This document shows, in pieces, positions 24,886 to 33,438 of a DNA stretch of 64,000 nucleotides (position 1 is the first letter of the stretch; every line of letters starts with the position of its first letter). The position numbers and the translations under genes are program-made. The notes beneath the pieces were generated by a model that searched no databases, was not told where the DNA came from, and saw only the letters and a list, made by a program, of their open reading frames with translations. Source of the DNA: Saccharibacillus sp. O23 (GTDB taxonomy: Bacteria > Bacillota > Bacilli > Paenibacillales > Paenibacillaceae); the NCBI RefSeq assembly GCF_002205895.1, contig NZ_NJDE01000015.1:1-64000 (forward strand). The letters run 5' to 3'.

Positions 24886-27252
24886 TCAACCTTTGCGCCA
24901 CAAGCGCCAAGCCACCCGCAGACGCGCCAATTCGCGCTCCCGCTCGATATGCAGACGTTCCGCTTCCGCTAACGTGATCTCGACGAAACGAATCGTCTGC
25001 CCCGGGCGAAGCTGGCCCAAGATCCGCAGATCGACAGCCGCGATCTGCGCGATTCTCGGGTAACCGCCGGTCGTCTGCCGATCGGCAGCCAACGCGATGG
25101 GATCGCCTCCAGGCGGTACCTGAACCGTACCGAAAGCAGCGGCTTCCGAGATCATCTCCAGCGGCCGGCTCAGCCGAAGAGCAGGGCCCGTAAGTCGGCA
25201 GCCCATACGGTCGGACTGCGGATCTACGCGGAAAACGGCGTTCGACAGCGCGGCTCGGCTGGTCTCGTCGAATAAATGAAAATGCGTGCCGCGAGTGAAA
25301 CGGATCGTCGTCGGAGCCGGAGACGGCGGAGCGACCGGCGACGTCAACGAAACCGGCGGCGCGAACGAAGACGGCGGCAGGCCCGGCTTCGCGGTTGGCA
25401 CGGCGGATCGCCGACGCCGGAAACCGTCTGTCGAAGAAGCGAAGCCGGAAACGGCCGGATCCGTATCTTGCTGCGGGAAGCGGCCCGATTCGGCCGCCGA
25501 GTCCCGACCGCCGCCGGAATAAGCGGCAGCGCCGGGCGAAGCGAAGCCGCCCGCCGGAACGTCGGCCCAGTCCGGGCGGCCGACAAGGTAGCCGTGCGCG
25601 GCGTGCACGGCCGCCGCGGCGAAGTCCGCGCCGGGCGCGATCGCGCGCAGCGGTCCGAACGCGCCCGAAGCGACTGCCGATGTCCGCGCGTGCAGGACAT
25701 CGCCCGCGCGCAGCGCGCGGCCTTCGAGCCCGCCCAGGCCGGCTCGAAGATCGGTGCTTCGGCTGCCCATCGCCTCGGGCGCGCCGAAGCCTCCCGCTGC
25801 CGCGAGATACGCGCGGCAGCCGGTTACGGCCGTGCGGAATTCCAGCACGGCTCCGGCCCGTATCCGCACGGGCCGCCACATCGGCAGCGCTTCGCCGCCG
25901 ATCGACGGCGCGAGATCCGCGCCGGTCAGCGCGATCAGCGTCTCGCGCTCGAAGCGCAGCGTCGGCCCGGCCAGCGTGATCTCCAGCGCGGCCTCGCTTT
26001 CGCCGTTGCCGACCATCAAGTTGGCGGCTCTTAGCGCATAAGCGTCCATCGCGCCGCCCGGCGTGACGCCGTACTGCTGGAAGCCGGGACGGCCGAGATC
26101 TTGAAGCGTGGTCAGCAGTCCCGGCTTAAGCACCGTAATGACCGGCGCGGCCTCGTCTGCGTCGCGCGGCTCGGCGATTTGCGTATCGAACCGAGTTTCG
26201 GTCGTTCCCGGCTGCGTTGAAGCCGTCATGCCGCCGAGAACAGCGGCCTTTTCGCCTTGCTGCTCGGCTTTCTCCTCTGCCGAAACGTCCGTATCCCCCC
26301 CGCCCCGTTCGGCATTCTCGCCGCTTCGCTCCGCCCGCGGCGTAGATTCTTCCGCTGCCGCCTTTTTCCCCTCCGCCGAGCTTTCGCGTTCGGCCTTCTC
26401 CGCGAGCGACAGCCGCTCGTATTCGGCGGCGGTCACCGGGCGGAACCGGACCGTATCGCCCGCGTTCAGCAGACTGGGCGGCGTCCGGTCCGGCCGGAAC
26501 AAAGCGACCGGCGTGCGCCCGATCAAGCGCCAGCCGCCGGGCGTCGACACCGGATAGACGCCCGTTTGTCCGCCCGCGATGCCGACGGCTCCGGCGGGGA
26601 CGGAGAGGCGCGGCGCATCCAGCCGCGGAACGGCGATCCGCTCGTCGATTCCGCCCAGATACGGGAACCCCGGCGCGAAGCCGATCATATACACCGGATA
26701 TTCGCGTTCCGCATGAATGCGTACGACCTCTTCCGGCGTCAATCCCGCCTGATCGGCGACGAATGCCAGATCCGGCCCGTAGTCCCCGCCGTAAAGGACG
26801 GGAATCTCGATCAGCCGCGGTTCGGATTCCGGGCCTTCGCTGTCCTCCCCGAGAAGACGTTCGATCCATTCCACGGCCGATGCCTGAATCGGACCGACGC
26901 CTGCATGATGTTCCCGCATCGACCGATTCGAAGCTTCCGGCCCGCCATCTGCACGACTCCAAGCCTCCGCTGTTCGCAGCGGATCGTAGAAGACCGCGAC
27001 CGAAGCGAAAGCCGGCACCGCTTCGATCATGCCGGGCAGCGGATCGCGCTCCAGCCGCGCCATAACTTTCCGGACTTTCCGTTGAACGGACGGCGAGATG
27101 CTCGCCCCGAAGACGATGCGCAGCGCCGTATCGCCGAACGGCTCGACGGTCGGCCTTCCTATCGCTTGGTCTGCCTCCGACGAAGCCCCCGCTTGCACGC
27201 TGCGCGATTTCATTTCGGACGACTTCGACCGAGCCTGAACTTCTTCTTCCAT
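24886..27252 (-). CDS. pxpBC: Fused 5-oxoprolinase subunits PxpB-PxpC (KipI-KipA type)
   Basis: A 788-residue fusion. Residues about 36-290 are PxpB/KipI (FGDTALRIVFG, GFAPGFPYLGGI, GIAGGQTGVYPVSTPGGWR). About 367-788 are PxpC/KipA (ITVLKPGLLTTLQDLGRPG, GGAMDAYALR, PQSDRMGCRL). With PxpA they form the ATP-dependent 5-oxoprolinase that opens pyroglutamate to glutamate. Two low-complexity inserts are odd: an acidic Glu/Ala-rich linker (about 295-365) between the domains and a Pro/Ser/Ala-rich insert (about 565-650) inside PxpC. Start at 27252 with AGGAGGGG. It lies 41 bp after pxpA in the HxlR-pxpA-pxpBC operon. I cannot tell whether the inserts allow activity. Confidence 0.9.
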   Translation of the reverse strand: MEEEVQARSKSSEMKSRSVQAGASSEADQAIGRPTVEPFGDTALRIVFGASISPSVQRKVRKVMARLERDPLPGMIEAVPAFASVAVFYDPLRTAEAWSRADGGPEASNRSMREHHAGVGPIQASAVEWIERLLGEDSEGPESEPRLIEIPVLYGGDYGPDLAFVADQAGLTPEEVVRIHAEREYPVYMIGFAPGFPYLGGIDERIAVPRLDAPRLSVPAGAVGIAGGQTGVYPVSTPGGWRLIGRTPVALFRPDRTPPSLLNAGDTVRFRPVTAAEYERLSLAEKAERESSAEGKKAAAEESTPRAERSGENAERGGGDTDVSAEEKAEQQGEKAAVLGGMTASTQPGTTETRFDTQIAEPRDADEAAPVITVLKPGLLTTLQDLGRPGFQQYGVTPGGAMDAYALRAANLMVGNGESEAALEITLAGPTLRFERETLIALTGADLAPSIGGEALPMWRPVRIRAGAVLEFRTAVTGCRAYLAAAGGFGAPEAMGSRSTDLRAGLGGLEGRALRAGDVLHARTSAVASGAFGPLRAIAPGADFAAAAVHAAHGYLVGRPDWADVPAGGFASPGAAAYSGGGRDSAAESGRFPQQDTDPAVSGFASSTDGFRRRRSAVPTAKPGLPPSSFAPPVSLTSPVAPPSPAPTTIRFTRGTHFHLFDETSRAALSNAVFRVDPQSDRMGCRLTGPALRLSRPLEMISEAAAFGTVQVPPGGDPIALAADRQTTGGYPRIAQIAAVDLRILGQLRPGQTIRFVEITLAEAERLHIERERELARLRVAWRLWRKG

Positions 27253-27293
27253 GCGCTTCCCCTCCTGTCGTCCGATTCGTCCTGCCGCGTTTC

Positions 27294-28172
27294 CTACACC
27301 GCGCGAACTTCGATTCCCGCCGCTTCGCACGCCGCCCGAATCTTGCTTGCGAACAGCAGAGCGTGTTCCCCGTCGCCGTGCAGGCAGAAGGTATCGGCGC
27401 GCAGCGGCACGTCCTGTCCGTCCGGGGTCCGCACGCGCTCTTCGAGCGCCATGCGCACGACCCGCGACGCGGCGACCTCCGCGTCCGCGATCAGCGCGCC
27501 GGGAAGCCCGCGCGGCATCAGCGTGCCGTCCGCGAGATAACCGCGGTCCGCGAACGCCTCGTGCGCGGCGCGCAGCCCGAGCCGTCCGGCGGCGCGGGTG
27601 AGTTCGCTGTTCGCCAGACCGAACAGCGTCAAGGCCGGGTTCGCCCGGTATACGGCTTCCGCGATCGCTTCCGCCAGATCGCGCCGGACGGCGGCCATAT
27701 TGTAGAGCGCGCCGTGCGGCTTGACATGCCGCACGCTCCCGCCTTCGGCGCGCGCGATCGCTTCCAGCGCGCCGATCTGGTACAACGTCATGGCGAAGAC
27801 GTCTTCCGCCGAGACGTCCATGTTCCGCCGACCGAAGCCGACGAGGTCCGGCAGACCCGGATGGGCGCCGATCGCGACCCCCGCTTCCAGCGCCAGCCGC
27901 ACCGTCCGTCGCATGACGGACGGATCGCCCGCGTGAAACCCGCAGGCGATATTCGCCGAGGTCACGTACGGCAGAATCTCGGCGTCCCGGCCGAGCGAAT
28001 ACGCGCCGAAGCTTTCGCCGAGATCGCAGTTCAGATCGAGCGCCGCCCGGCTTTGGTCGCCCGCCCGTTCGGCATGTTCGGACTCTTCAGTCCGTTTATC
28101 CTTCGCCTCTATCGCTTCCGCCGCCCGCTCAGGTTCGGCAGAGCGTATACGACCGTTCGTTGGTTCGTTCAT
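27294..28172 (-). CDS. pxpA: 5-oxoprolinase subunit PxpA (LamB/YcsF family)
   Basis: A 292-residue subunit of the pyroglutamate-opening enzyme. The family start [12 protein letters not shown] begins at residue 45, after an unusual charged extension of 44 residues (Glu, Arg and Lys rich). [37 protein letters not shown] and [10 protein letters not shown] are the conserved metal and active-site segments. The ATG overlaps the stop codon of the HxlR gene as ATGA, so translation is coupled. AAGGAGC lies upstream. Confidence 0.92.
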   Translation of the reverse strand: MNEPTNGRIRSAEPERAAEAIEAKDKRTEESEHAERAGDQSRAALDLNCDLGESFGAYSLGRDAEILPYVTSANIACGFHAGDPSVMRRTVRLALEAGVAIGAHPGLPDLVGFGRRNMDVSAEDVFAMTLYQIGALEAIARAEGGSVRHVKPHGALYNMAAVRRDLAEAIAEAVYRANPALTLFGLANSELTRAAGRLGLRAAHEAFADRGYLADGTLMPRGLPGALIADAEVAASRVVRMALEERVRTPDGQDVPLRADTFCLHGDGEHALLFASKIRAACEAAGIEVRAV

Positions 28173-28543
28173 TCCGGCAGCTCCTTGTCTACGACTTTTC
28201 TTCGATCCACGATATCGCGTTCATGTTCGATCCCCCAATTTCTCATCAAGTCGAGGATCGGAATCAGCGTACGCCCGAAGCCGGTCAACGAATATTCGAC
28301 TTTGGGCGGCATCTGATGATAGATCTCCCGGTGAACCAAGCCGTCGCGTTCCAATTCCCTAAGCTGCAAAGTGAGCATACGTTGCGTCGTACCCGGCATA
28401 AGTTTTCGCAGCTCGTTGAACCTGACGGCGCCTTCGATCAGATGATACAACACGATGCCTTTCCATTTGCCTCCGATCACGTCCACGGTAACCGCCACGG
28501 GACAAGTATAAGGGCTTTCGTCGTCTTTTTCAGGGTTCTCCAA
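28169..28543 (-). CDS. HxlR family regulator, first gene of the pxp operon
   Basis: A 124-residue HxlR-type repressor with a conserved Cys in [17 protein letters not shown], the position of the redox Cys in Yod[15 protein letters not shown] is the recognition region. The start is a TTG with AAAGGAG upstream; an in-frame start further up lacks a site. It overlaps pxpA by 4 bp and diverges from a nitroreductase gene. That matches the B. subtilis theme of YodB controlling the nitroreductase YodC, so this protein probably represses the nitroreductase and, through autoregulation, its own pxp operon (inference). Confidence 0.85.
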   Translation of the reverse strand: MENPEKDDESPYTCPVAVTVDVIGGKWKGIVLYHLIEGAVRFNELRKLMPGTTQRMLTLQLRELERDGLVHREIYHQMPPKVEYSLTGFGRTLIPILDLMRNWGIEHERDIVDRRKVVDKELPE

Positions 28544-28585
28544 GCGATCGACTCCTTTCTGATTAGGAACAAAATAGATACTACC

Positions 28586-28603
28586 GTACAAAATTGTGCG
28601 TAC
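28586..28603. promoter_or_regulatory. Candidate HxlR operator
   Basis: An imperfect 18-bp dyad with GTAC at both ends (28586-28589, 28600-28603) and an AAATT centre sits between the divergent HxlR and nitroreductase genes. GTAC-type half-sites are common in HxlR operators. Confidence 0.5.
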
Positions 28604-28742
28604 TTCTCGGCATCGTCTTTACGTAGTACGATGACGGCGTCGACAAAAGTCTATAGAAAGCGCAGGCGATCTTCATGAATACAACAACCAAAAAACAGGA
28701 CATTCTAGTATCCTTTCAACTCTTAATCACAGGTTTACGTTT

Positions 28743-28777
28743 CACTGAAACGCACACGCTTCTAGTGCGATTCAGTG
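28743..28777 (+). promoter_or_regulatory. Hairpin covering the nitroreductase start codon
   Basis: Arms CACTGAA (28743-28749) and TTCAGTG (28771-28777), with inner GCAC and GTGC, form a stem whose 3' arm ends in the proposed GTG start codon (28775-28777). It could be a repressor dyad or a translational lock. No standard ribosome binding site is visible. Confidence 0.5.
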
Positions 28778-29452
28778 GAGCGTATCCCTACCTTTAGTGT
28801 TGACAAGGGACTTGCCGCGTTCCATACCCGGCATGCGGTCAAAACGTTCGATCCTTCCCGGAAAATTTCCGAGGACGATTTTAATTTTATCATGGAAACC
28901 GCCCGGCTTTCTCCAAGCTCGCTCGGTTACGAGCCGTGGAAGTTCCTGATCGTACAAAACGCCGAACTGCGGGAACAAATTCGGACCGTCAGTTTCGGCG
29001 CTCAAGGACAACTGCCGACCGCCAGCCATTTCGTGATCCTGCTCGCGAGAAACGACGCCGGTACTTACAGCGATTACGTGCAGCAGCATATGACCGGTAT
29101 CAAAAAGGTTCCGGCCGAGACGTGGACGCAGATGAGTCAAGCGTATCACGGTTTTCAGCACGACGGCCTGAAACTGTTCGAAAACGATCGCGCGCTGTTC
29201 GATTGGGCCGGGAAACAGACGTATATCGCGCTCGGCAACATGCTGACGGCAGCCGCGCAGATCGGCATCGATTCCTGTCCGATCGAAGGCTTCGATTACG
29301 AACGGGTGAACGAGATTCTGGATCGGGAAGGCCTGCTGGAGAACGGGGCTTACGGCGTGTCGGTCATGGCCGCTTTCGGCTATCGGGCGCAGGAACCGAG
29401 CCGGGCCAAAAGCCGACGGGATTACGATTCGGTCATCCAGTGGGTCGAATAA
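28775..29452 (+). CDS. NAD(P)H-dependent nitroreductase family protein
   Basis: A 225-residue FMN enzyme of the nitroreductase fold (YodC/NfsB-like). It has AFHTRHAVKTFDPSRKIS, ARLSPSSLGYEPWKF (FMN phosphate contacts) and a C-terminal FGYRAQEPSRAKSRR with FMN-binding Arg residues. It probably reduces nitroaromatics or quinones, which fits control by a thiol-sensing HxlR repressor encoded divergently. The GTG at 28775 is the only credible start, because the family core begins about 16 residues later, but it lacks a clear binding site and lies in a hairpin stem. Confidence 0.87.
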   Translation: MERIPTFSVDKGLAAFHTRHAVKTFDPSRKISEDDFNFIMETARLSPSSLGYEPWKFLIVQNAELREQIRTVSFGAQGQLPTASHFVILLARNDAGTYSDYVQQHMTGIKKVPAETWTQMSQAYHGFQHDGLKLFENDRALFDWAGKQTYIALGNMLTAAAQIGIDSCPIEGFDYERVNEILDREGLLENGAYGVSVMAAFGYRAQEPSRAKSRRDYDSVIQWVE

Positions 29453-29490
29453 ATACAAGACGGCCGTGCGCCAGTTCGCCAACTTGCAGG

Positions 29491-29625
29491 AAATGTTGAC
29501 GGTTCGTCAACAAATAACGCCTGTATGGACGATTTGAAAAGAAATGTTGACTTTTAGTCAGCAATTTAGCGAATATTCGGCGGAATGAAGAGAAAAACGT
29601 TAAAAATGCTGACTTTTCGTCAACT
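29491..29625. repeat. Intergenic modular repeat, family D
   Basis: Three units built on AAATGTTGACttttcGTCAA: two forward (29491-29519, 29542-29571, ending AATAACG and TTTAGCG) and one inverted (29598-29625, starting CGTTAAA). Each unit is also a small hairpin. This is part of the 770-bp gene-free gap 29453-30222. Confidence 0.8.
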
Positions 29626-29644
29626 CTTCCTCCTTCGAAGTCCG

Positions 29645-29960
29645 AAAAACGCCCTAGGGCGTTCAACGTATAGAGAAAGTCCAAACGTAGCTAGAAGCGA
29701 GACGGCGGAGAGAGAAATTCAGTGGAGGAGCTAAAGCATTTCGAAGAAATGCACTTCGGAAGCGTATGCTGTGGGTCGCCTTTGAAATCGGGAAGATTCT
29801 GCTAAAATCGAATCATTCTTCCTGATTTCAACACGCGACCTCAAGGCTTTCGGAGAAAGCCACTTCGGAAGCATACGCTAACGAATTTCTCTCGGAGTCG
29901 GCTTGCTTCACGCGCTTACGTAACTTTCTCGACAGCCTGAACGCCCTAGGGCGTTTTTTT
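29645..29960. repeat. 316-bp structured element with terminal inverted repeats
   Basis: Outer inverted repeats of about 22 bp (29645-29666 and 29938-29959, two mismatches), each with the palindrome AACGCCCTAGGGCGTT, enclose further nested pairs: GAGAAAGT/ACTTTCTC, GAGAGAAATT/AATTTCTCTC (29709-29718, 29884-29893), GTCGC/GCGAC and GAAATC/GATTTC. Two direct copies of a 37-nt hairpin module (29734-29770, 29843-29879) both contain CACTTCGGAAGC. A T-run ends the right arm. It could be a structured RNA gene or a MITE-like mobile element. No open reading frame lies inside. Confidence 0.7.
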
Positions 29961-30222
29961 CTGTATAACCCAATATTTATGTCATATTACATGACTTATT
30001 CAAATATAAAACTCTCTAAATTTATTTATTTTCATCATTCACTTAACATAATACCAAAAAAATAATCCTCATTCGCCATATTCCTATCGCACTATGTTAT
30101 GAAATATGCTAAAATCGTTCAACACAACTTCATCCCACTTTTTCTTTTGCAAGAATTCAACCCGGTCCTGAACCCTGTCGGAACCCTCTAGGCGCAACGT
30201 ACACGACAAAGGAGGCGGTCGC
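29961..30222. other. AT-rich leader region of the prkA operon
   Basis: No gene. Markedly AT-rich from 29965 to 30130. A sigma-E-like pairing (ATATT near 30079 with TATGAAAT about 20 bp later) can be drawn only weakly, so I do not assign a promoter box. B. subtilis prkA is sigma-E dependent, which makes a sporulation promoter here likely (inference). Confidence 0.4.
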
Positions 30223-32124
30223 ATGACATTCTTGGAAAAGCTTTTTACGTACCGGGATAAAGAGAACGACCTGTTCTGGGAGGGCTCTTTGCTCGATTAT
30301 CTCCAGTTGGTCAGAGAAGATCCGAAGATCGCCGGGACCGCGCACGAACGCGTATACCGGATGATCGAACATGCGGGCATCCGCGAACTCGGGGACGGCC
30401 GAAGGGAATATGCTTTTTTCTCGGATACGCTATTCGGTCTGGAAGACTCGATCCAACTGCTCGTCGAAGAATATTTCCGTCCCGCGGCTCAGCGCCTCGA
30501 CGTCCGCAAACGGCTGCTCCTGCTTATGGGACCGGTCAGCGGCGGCAAATCCACGCTGGTCACGCTGATGAAGAACGGTCTCGAAGCGTTCACCCGCACG
30601 CCGGAAGGCGCGGTCTACGCGATCAAAGGCTGCCCGATGCAGGAAGAACCGCTGCACCTGATTCCGCGCGAACTTCGGGACGAATTCCGCCGCGAATACG
30701 GCGTGCAGATCGAAGGCGATCTCTGCCCCGTCTGCCGCATGAAGCTGATGAACGAATACGGCGGCCGCATCGAAGAGATGCCGGTCGAGCGCATCCTGTT
30801 CGCGGAGAGCGGACGCCGGGGCATCGGCACGTTCGCTCCGTCCGATCCGAAGTCGCAGGATATCGCCGATCTGACGGGCAGCATCGACTTTTCCACGATC
30901 ACCACTTACGGTTCGGAATCCGATCCGCGCGCGTACCGTTTCGACGGCGAACTGAACAAAGCCAACCGCGGCCTCATGGAATTCCAAGAAATTCTGAAAT
31001 GCGACGAGAAGTTCCTATGGAACCTGCTCTCGCTGACGCAGGAAGGCAATTTCAAAGCGGGGCGCTTCGCGCTGATCTCCGCCGACGAACTCATCATCGC
31101 GCATACGAACGAGACGGAATATCGCGCCTTTATCTCCAATAAGAAGAACGAAGCCCTCCACTCCCGCATGATCGTCATGCGTATCCCTTACAATCTCAAA
31201 GTCGGCCAAGAAGAGCGCATCTACCGCAAACTGGTGGACGCGTCCGGCCTGAACGATCAGGTGCATCTCGCTCCCGGCGCGCTCGGCACGGCTTCGGTGT
31301 TCACGGTGCTCTCCCGGCTCAAAGAACCGAAGAAACCGGGCATCGATCTGGTCAAGAAAATGTACCTCTACGACGGACAGGAACTCGACGGCGTCAAAAG
31401 CGCCGACGTCGACGAACTGCGGCGCGAATACTCCGACGAAGGCATGTCCGGCGTCGATCCGCGCTACGTCATCAACCGGGTATCGAGCGCGCTGATCAAA
31501 GGCGGCAAAAGCTGCATCAACGCGCTCGACGTACTGCGTTCGCTCAAAGAAGGACTCGATCAGCATCCGTCGATCTCGAAAGAAGAACGCGATCGCCTGC
31601 TGAATCTGATCACGTTGGCGCGCAAAGAGTACGACCACAAAGCCAAAACGGAAGTGCAGCGCGCTTTCGTGTATTCGTTCGAAGAATCCGCGCATACCAT
31701 GCTGAACAATTACCTCGACAACGTCGAAGCGTATTGCAGCGGGCACAAGATGCACGATCCGATCACGTCCGAAGAACGCGATCCCGACGAGAAACTGATG
31801 CGTTCGATCGAAGAACAGATCGGCGTCACGGAGAATCAGAAGCGCGCGTTCCGCGAAGAAATTCTGATCAAGATCTCGTCGCTCGCCCGCCGCGGCCGAC
31901 CGTTCGAATACACGTCGCACGAACCGCTGAAAGACGCGATCGAGAAGAAGCTGTTCGCCGATCTCAAAGACGTCATCCAGATCACGACCTCGTCGCTGAA
32001 TCCGGACGAAACGCAGGTCAAGCGCATGAACGAAGTGTCGCGCCGCTTGATCGAACATCACGGCTACTGCGCGATCTGCGCCAACGAACTGATGAAATAC
32101 GTCGGCAGCCTGTTGAACCGTTAA
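30223..32124 (+). CDS. prkA: PrkA family serine protein kinase / AAA protein
   Basis: A 633-residue protein, the same length as B. subtilis PrkA. A Walker A GPVSGGKSTL (about 103-112) lies in an N-terminal AAA domain. A CPVCRMKL pair of Cys follows near 170, and the C-terminal kinase-like domain has LISADELIIAHTNETE upstream. In B. subtilis PrkA affects sporulation and sigma-K expression, and newer work describes Lon-like protease activity. It is first in the prkA-yhbH-spoVR operon: AAGGAGGC before the ATG, and yhbH starts 14 bp after its stop. Confidence 0.95.
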   Translation: MTFLEKLFTYRDKENDLFWEGSLLDYLQLVREDPKIAGTAHERVYRMIEHAGIRELGDGRREYAFFSDTLFGLEDSIQLLVEEYFRPAAQRLDVRKRLLLLMGPVSGGKSTLVTLMKNGLEAFTRTPEGAVYAIKGCPMQEEPLHLIPRELRDEFRREYGVQIEGDLCPVCRMKLMNEYGGRIEEMPVERILFAESGRRGIGTFAPSDPKSQDIADLTGSIDFSTITTYGSESDPRAYRFDGELNKANRGLMEFQEILKCDEKFLWNLLSLTQEGNFKAGRFALISADELIIAHTNETEYRAFISNKKNEALHSRMIVMRIPYNLKVGQEERIYRKLVDASGLNDQVHLAPGALGTASVFTVLSRLKEPKKPGIDLVKKMYLYDGQELDGVKSADVDELRREYSDEGMSGVDPRYVINRVSSALIKGGKSCINALDVLRSLKEGLDQHPSISKEERDRLLNLITLARKEYDHKAKTEVQRAFVYSFEESAHTMLNNYLDNVEAYCSGHKMHDPITSEERDPDEKLMRSIEEQIGVTENQKRAFREEILIKISSLARRGRPFEYTSHEPLKDAIEKKLFADLKDVIQITTSSLNPDETQVKRMNEVSRRLIEHHGYCAICANELMKYVGSLLNR

Positions 32125-32138
32125 GGGAGGTGGACGGC

Positions 32139-33389
32139 ATGGATAACCGTTTGTTCGTCGTCGCCCGCGACGACTGGTCGCTTCACCGCAAAGGCGAGAT
32201 CGATCAGGAACGCCATAAACGCAAAGTCAAAGAAGCGATCCGGCAGAACCTCGCCGATCTGGTGAGCGAAGAATCGATCATCATGTCGGAAGGCGACCGC
32301 GTCGTCAAAGTGCCGGTGCGCAGTCTCGACGAACCGCGGCTGCGTTACGATACGGGCGATCAGCCGCAGGTCGGACAAGGCCAAGGCGGCACGCAGGTCG
32401 GCGACGTGATCGGGCAAGGCGATCCGGGTCAAGGACAGCAGGCCGCCGGTCCCGGCAAAGGACAAGGACCGGCCGGGGAAGATGCGGGCGTGGATTATTA
32501 CGAAGCCGAACTGACGATCGACGAGTTGGCCGAGCTGGTCTTCGAAGACCTCAACCTGCCGCGACTGAAACCCAAATCCGCGGCGGATCTGACGGTCGAA
32601 GACACCCGGTTCGACGACGTGCGCAAGCAGGGCATGATGTCGAACGTGGACAAGCGCCGCACGCTGCTCGAAGCGGTGAAGCGTCAAGCGCTGGGCGGCG
32701 GATCGGCCGCTTTTTCCGCTTACGGCAGCGGAGCGGACGCGTCCGACTCGGCCTTCTCCGCGCTCTCGCAGAGCGCTCCGCCTGCCGCGATCGGCCCGAT
32801 TCTCGGCGAAGATCTGCGCTACAAGACGTGGGACGAGATCCGCAAGCCGCAGTCTTCGGCCGTCGTGCTCGCCATGATGGACACGTCCGGCTCGATGGGC
32901 ACGTTCGAGAAGTACGCGGCGCGCAGTTTCTTTTTCTGGATGGTGCGTTTTCTGCGGACGCGTTACGACAACGTGCGGATTCGTTTTCTCGCGCACAGCA
33001 CCGAAGCGAAGGAAGTCGGCGAGAACGACTTTTTCTCCAAAGGCGAGAGCGGCGGCACCAAATGTTCTTCCGTGTACCGATTGGCGCTGCATCTGCTCGA
33101 AGCCGAACATCCGGCGTCGGCCTGCAACGCGTACGCGTTCCATTTCTCCGACGGCGACAACTTGTCGAGCGACAATGGCGAGACGGTGAAACTGGCGGAA
33201 GAACTGCTGAGCCGCGTCAACCTGCTCGGTTACGGCGAGATTCGCAAACATCTGTACAGCGATCAGCAGCTTTGGAACTCGTTCGCCCGATTGGACCCGT
33301 CGCCCGCTTTCGTTCGCAGCATTCTCAAAGAAAAAGAAGACGTGTTCAAGACGCTCAAAGCTTTTTTCGGAGAAGACTTGGCCAGTTGA
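32139..33389 (+). CDS. yhbH: Sporulation protein YhbH (UPF0229)
   Basis: A 416-residue YhbH/YeaH protein. It has a basic N-terminus (DRHxWSLHRKGEID-like), a Gly/Gln-rich linker (about 75-105) and a C-terminal VWA-like domain with the metal site MDTSGSMGTFEK (about 247-258). The family is linked to PrkA and SpoVR across bacteria. In Bacillus it is expressed in the mother cell during sporulation; its biochemical role is unknown. GGGAGG lies before the ATG at 32139; longer in-frame starts overlap prkA and are rejected. Confidence 0.93.
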   Translation: MDNRLFVVARDDWSLHRKGEIDQERHKRKVKEAIRQNLADLVSEESIIMSEGDRVVKVPVRSLDEPRLRYDTGDQPQVGQGQGGTQVGDVIGQGDPGQGQQAAGPGKGQGPAGEDAGVDYYEAELTIDELAELVFEDLNLPRLKPKSAADLTVEDTRFDDVRKQGMMSNVDKRRTLLEAVKRQALGGGSAAFSAYGSGADASDSAFSALSQSAPPAAIGPILGEDLRYKTWDEIRKPQSSAVVLAMMDTSGSMGTFEKYAARSFFFWMVRFLRTRYDNVRIRFLAHSTEAKEVGENDFFSKGESGGTKCSSVYRLALHLLEAEHPASACNAYAFHFSDGDNLSSDNGETVKLAEELLSRVNLLGYGEIRKHLYSDQQLWNSFARLDPSPAFVRSILKEKEDVFKTLKAFFGEDLAS

Positions 33390-33438
33390 ATTCGACGCGC
33401 CCTTACCGGCAGCCGGCGAAAGAAAGGAGCTTGCGTTC

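Noticed and set aside
28169-28591. Upstream start (MYGSIYF...) for the HxlR regulator
   Set aside because: No ribosome binding site; it would place the ATG within the candidate operator, whereas a TTG at 28543 follows AAAGGAG.
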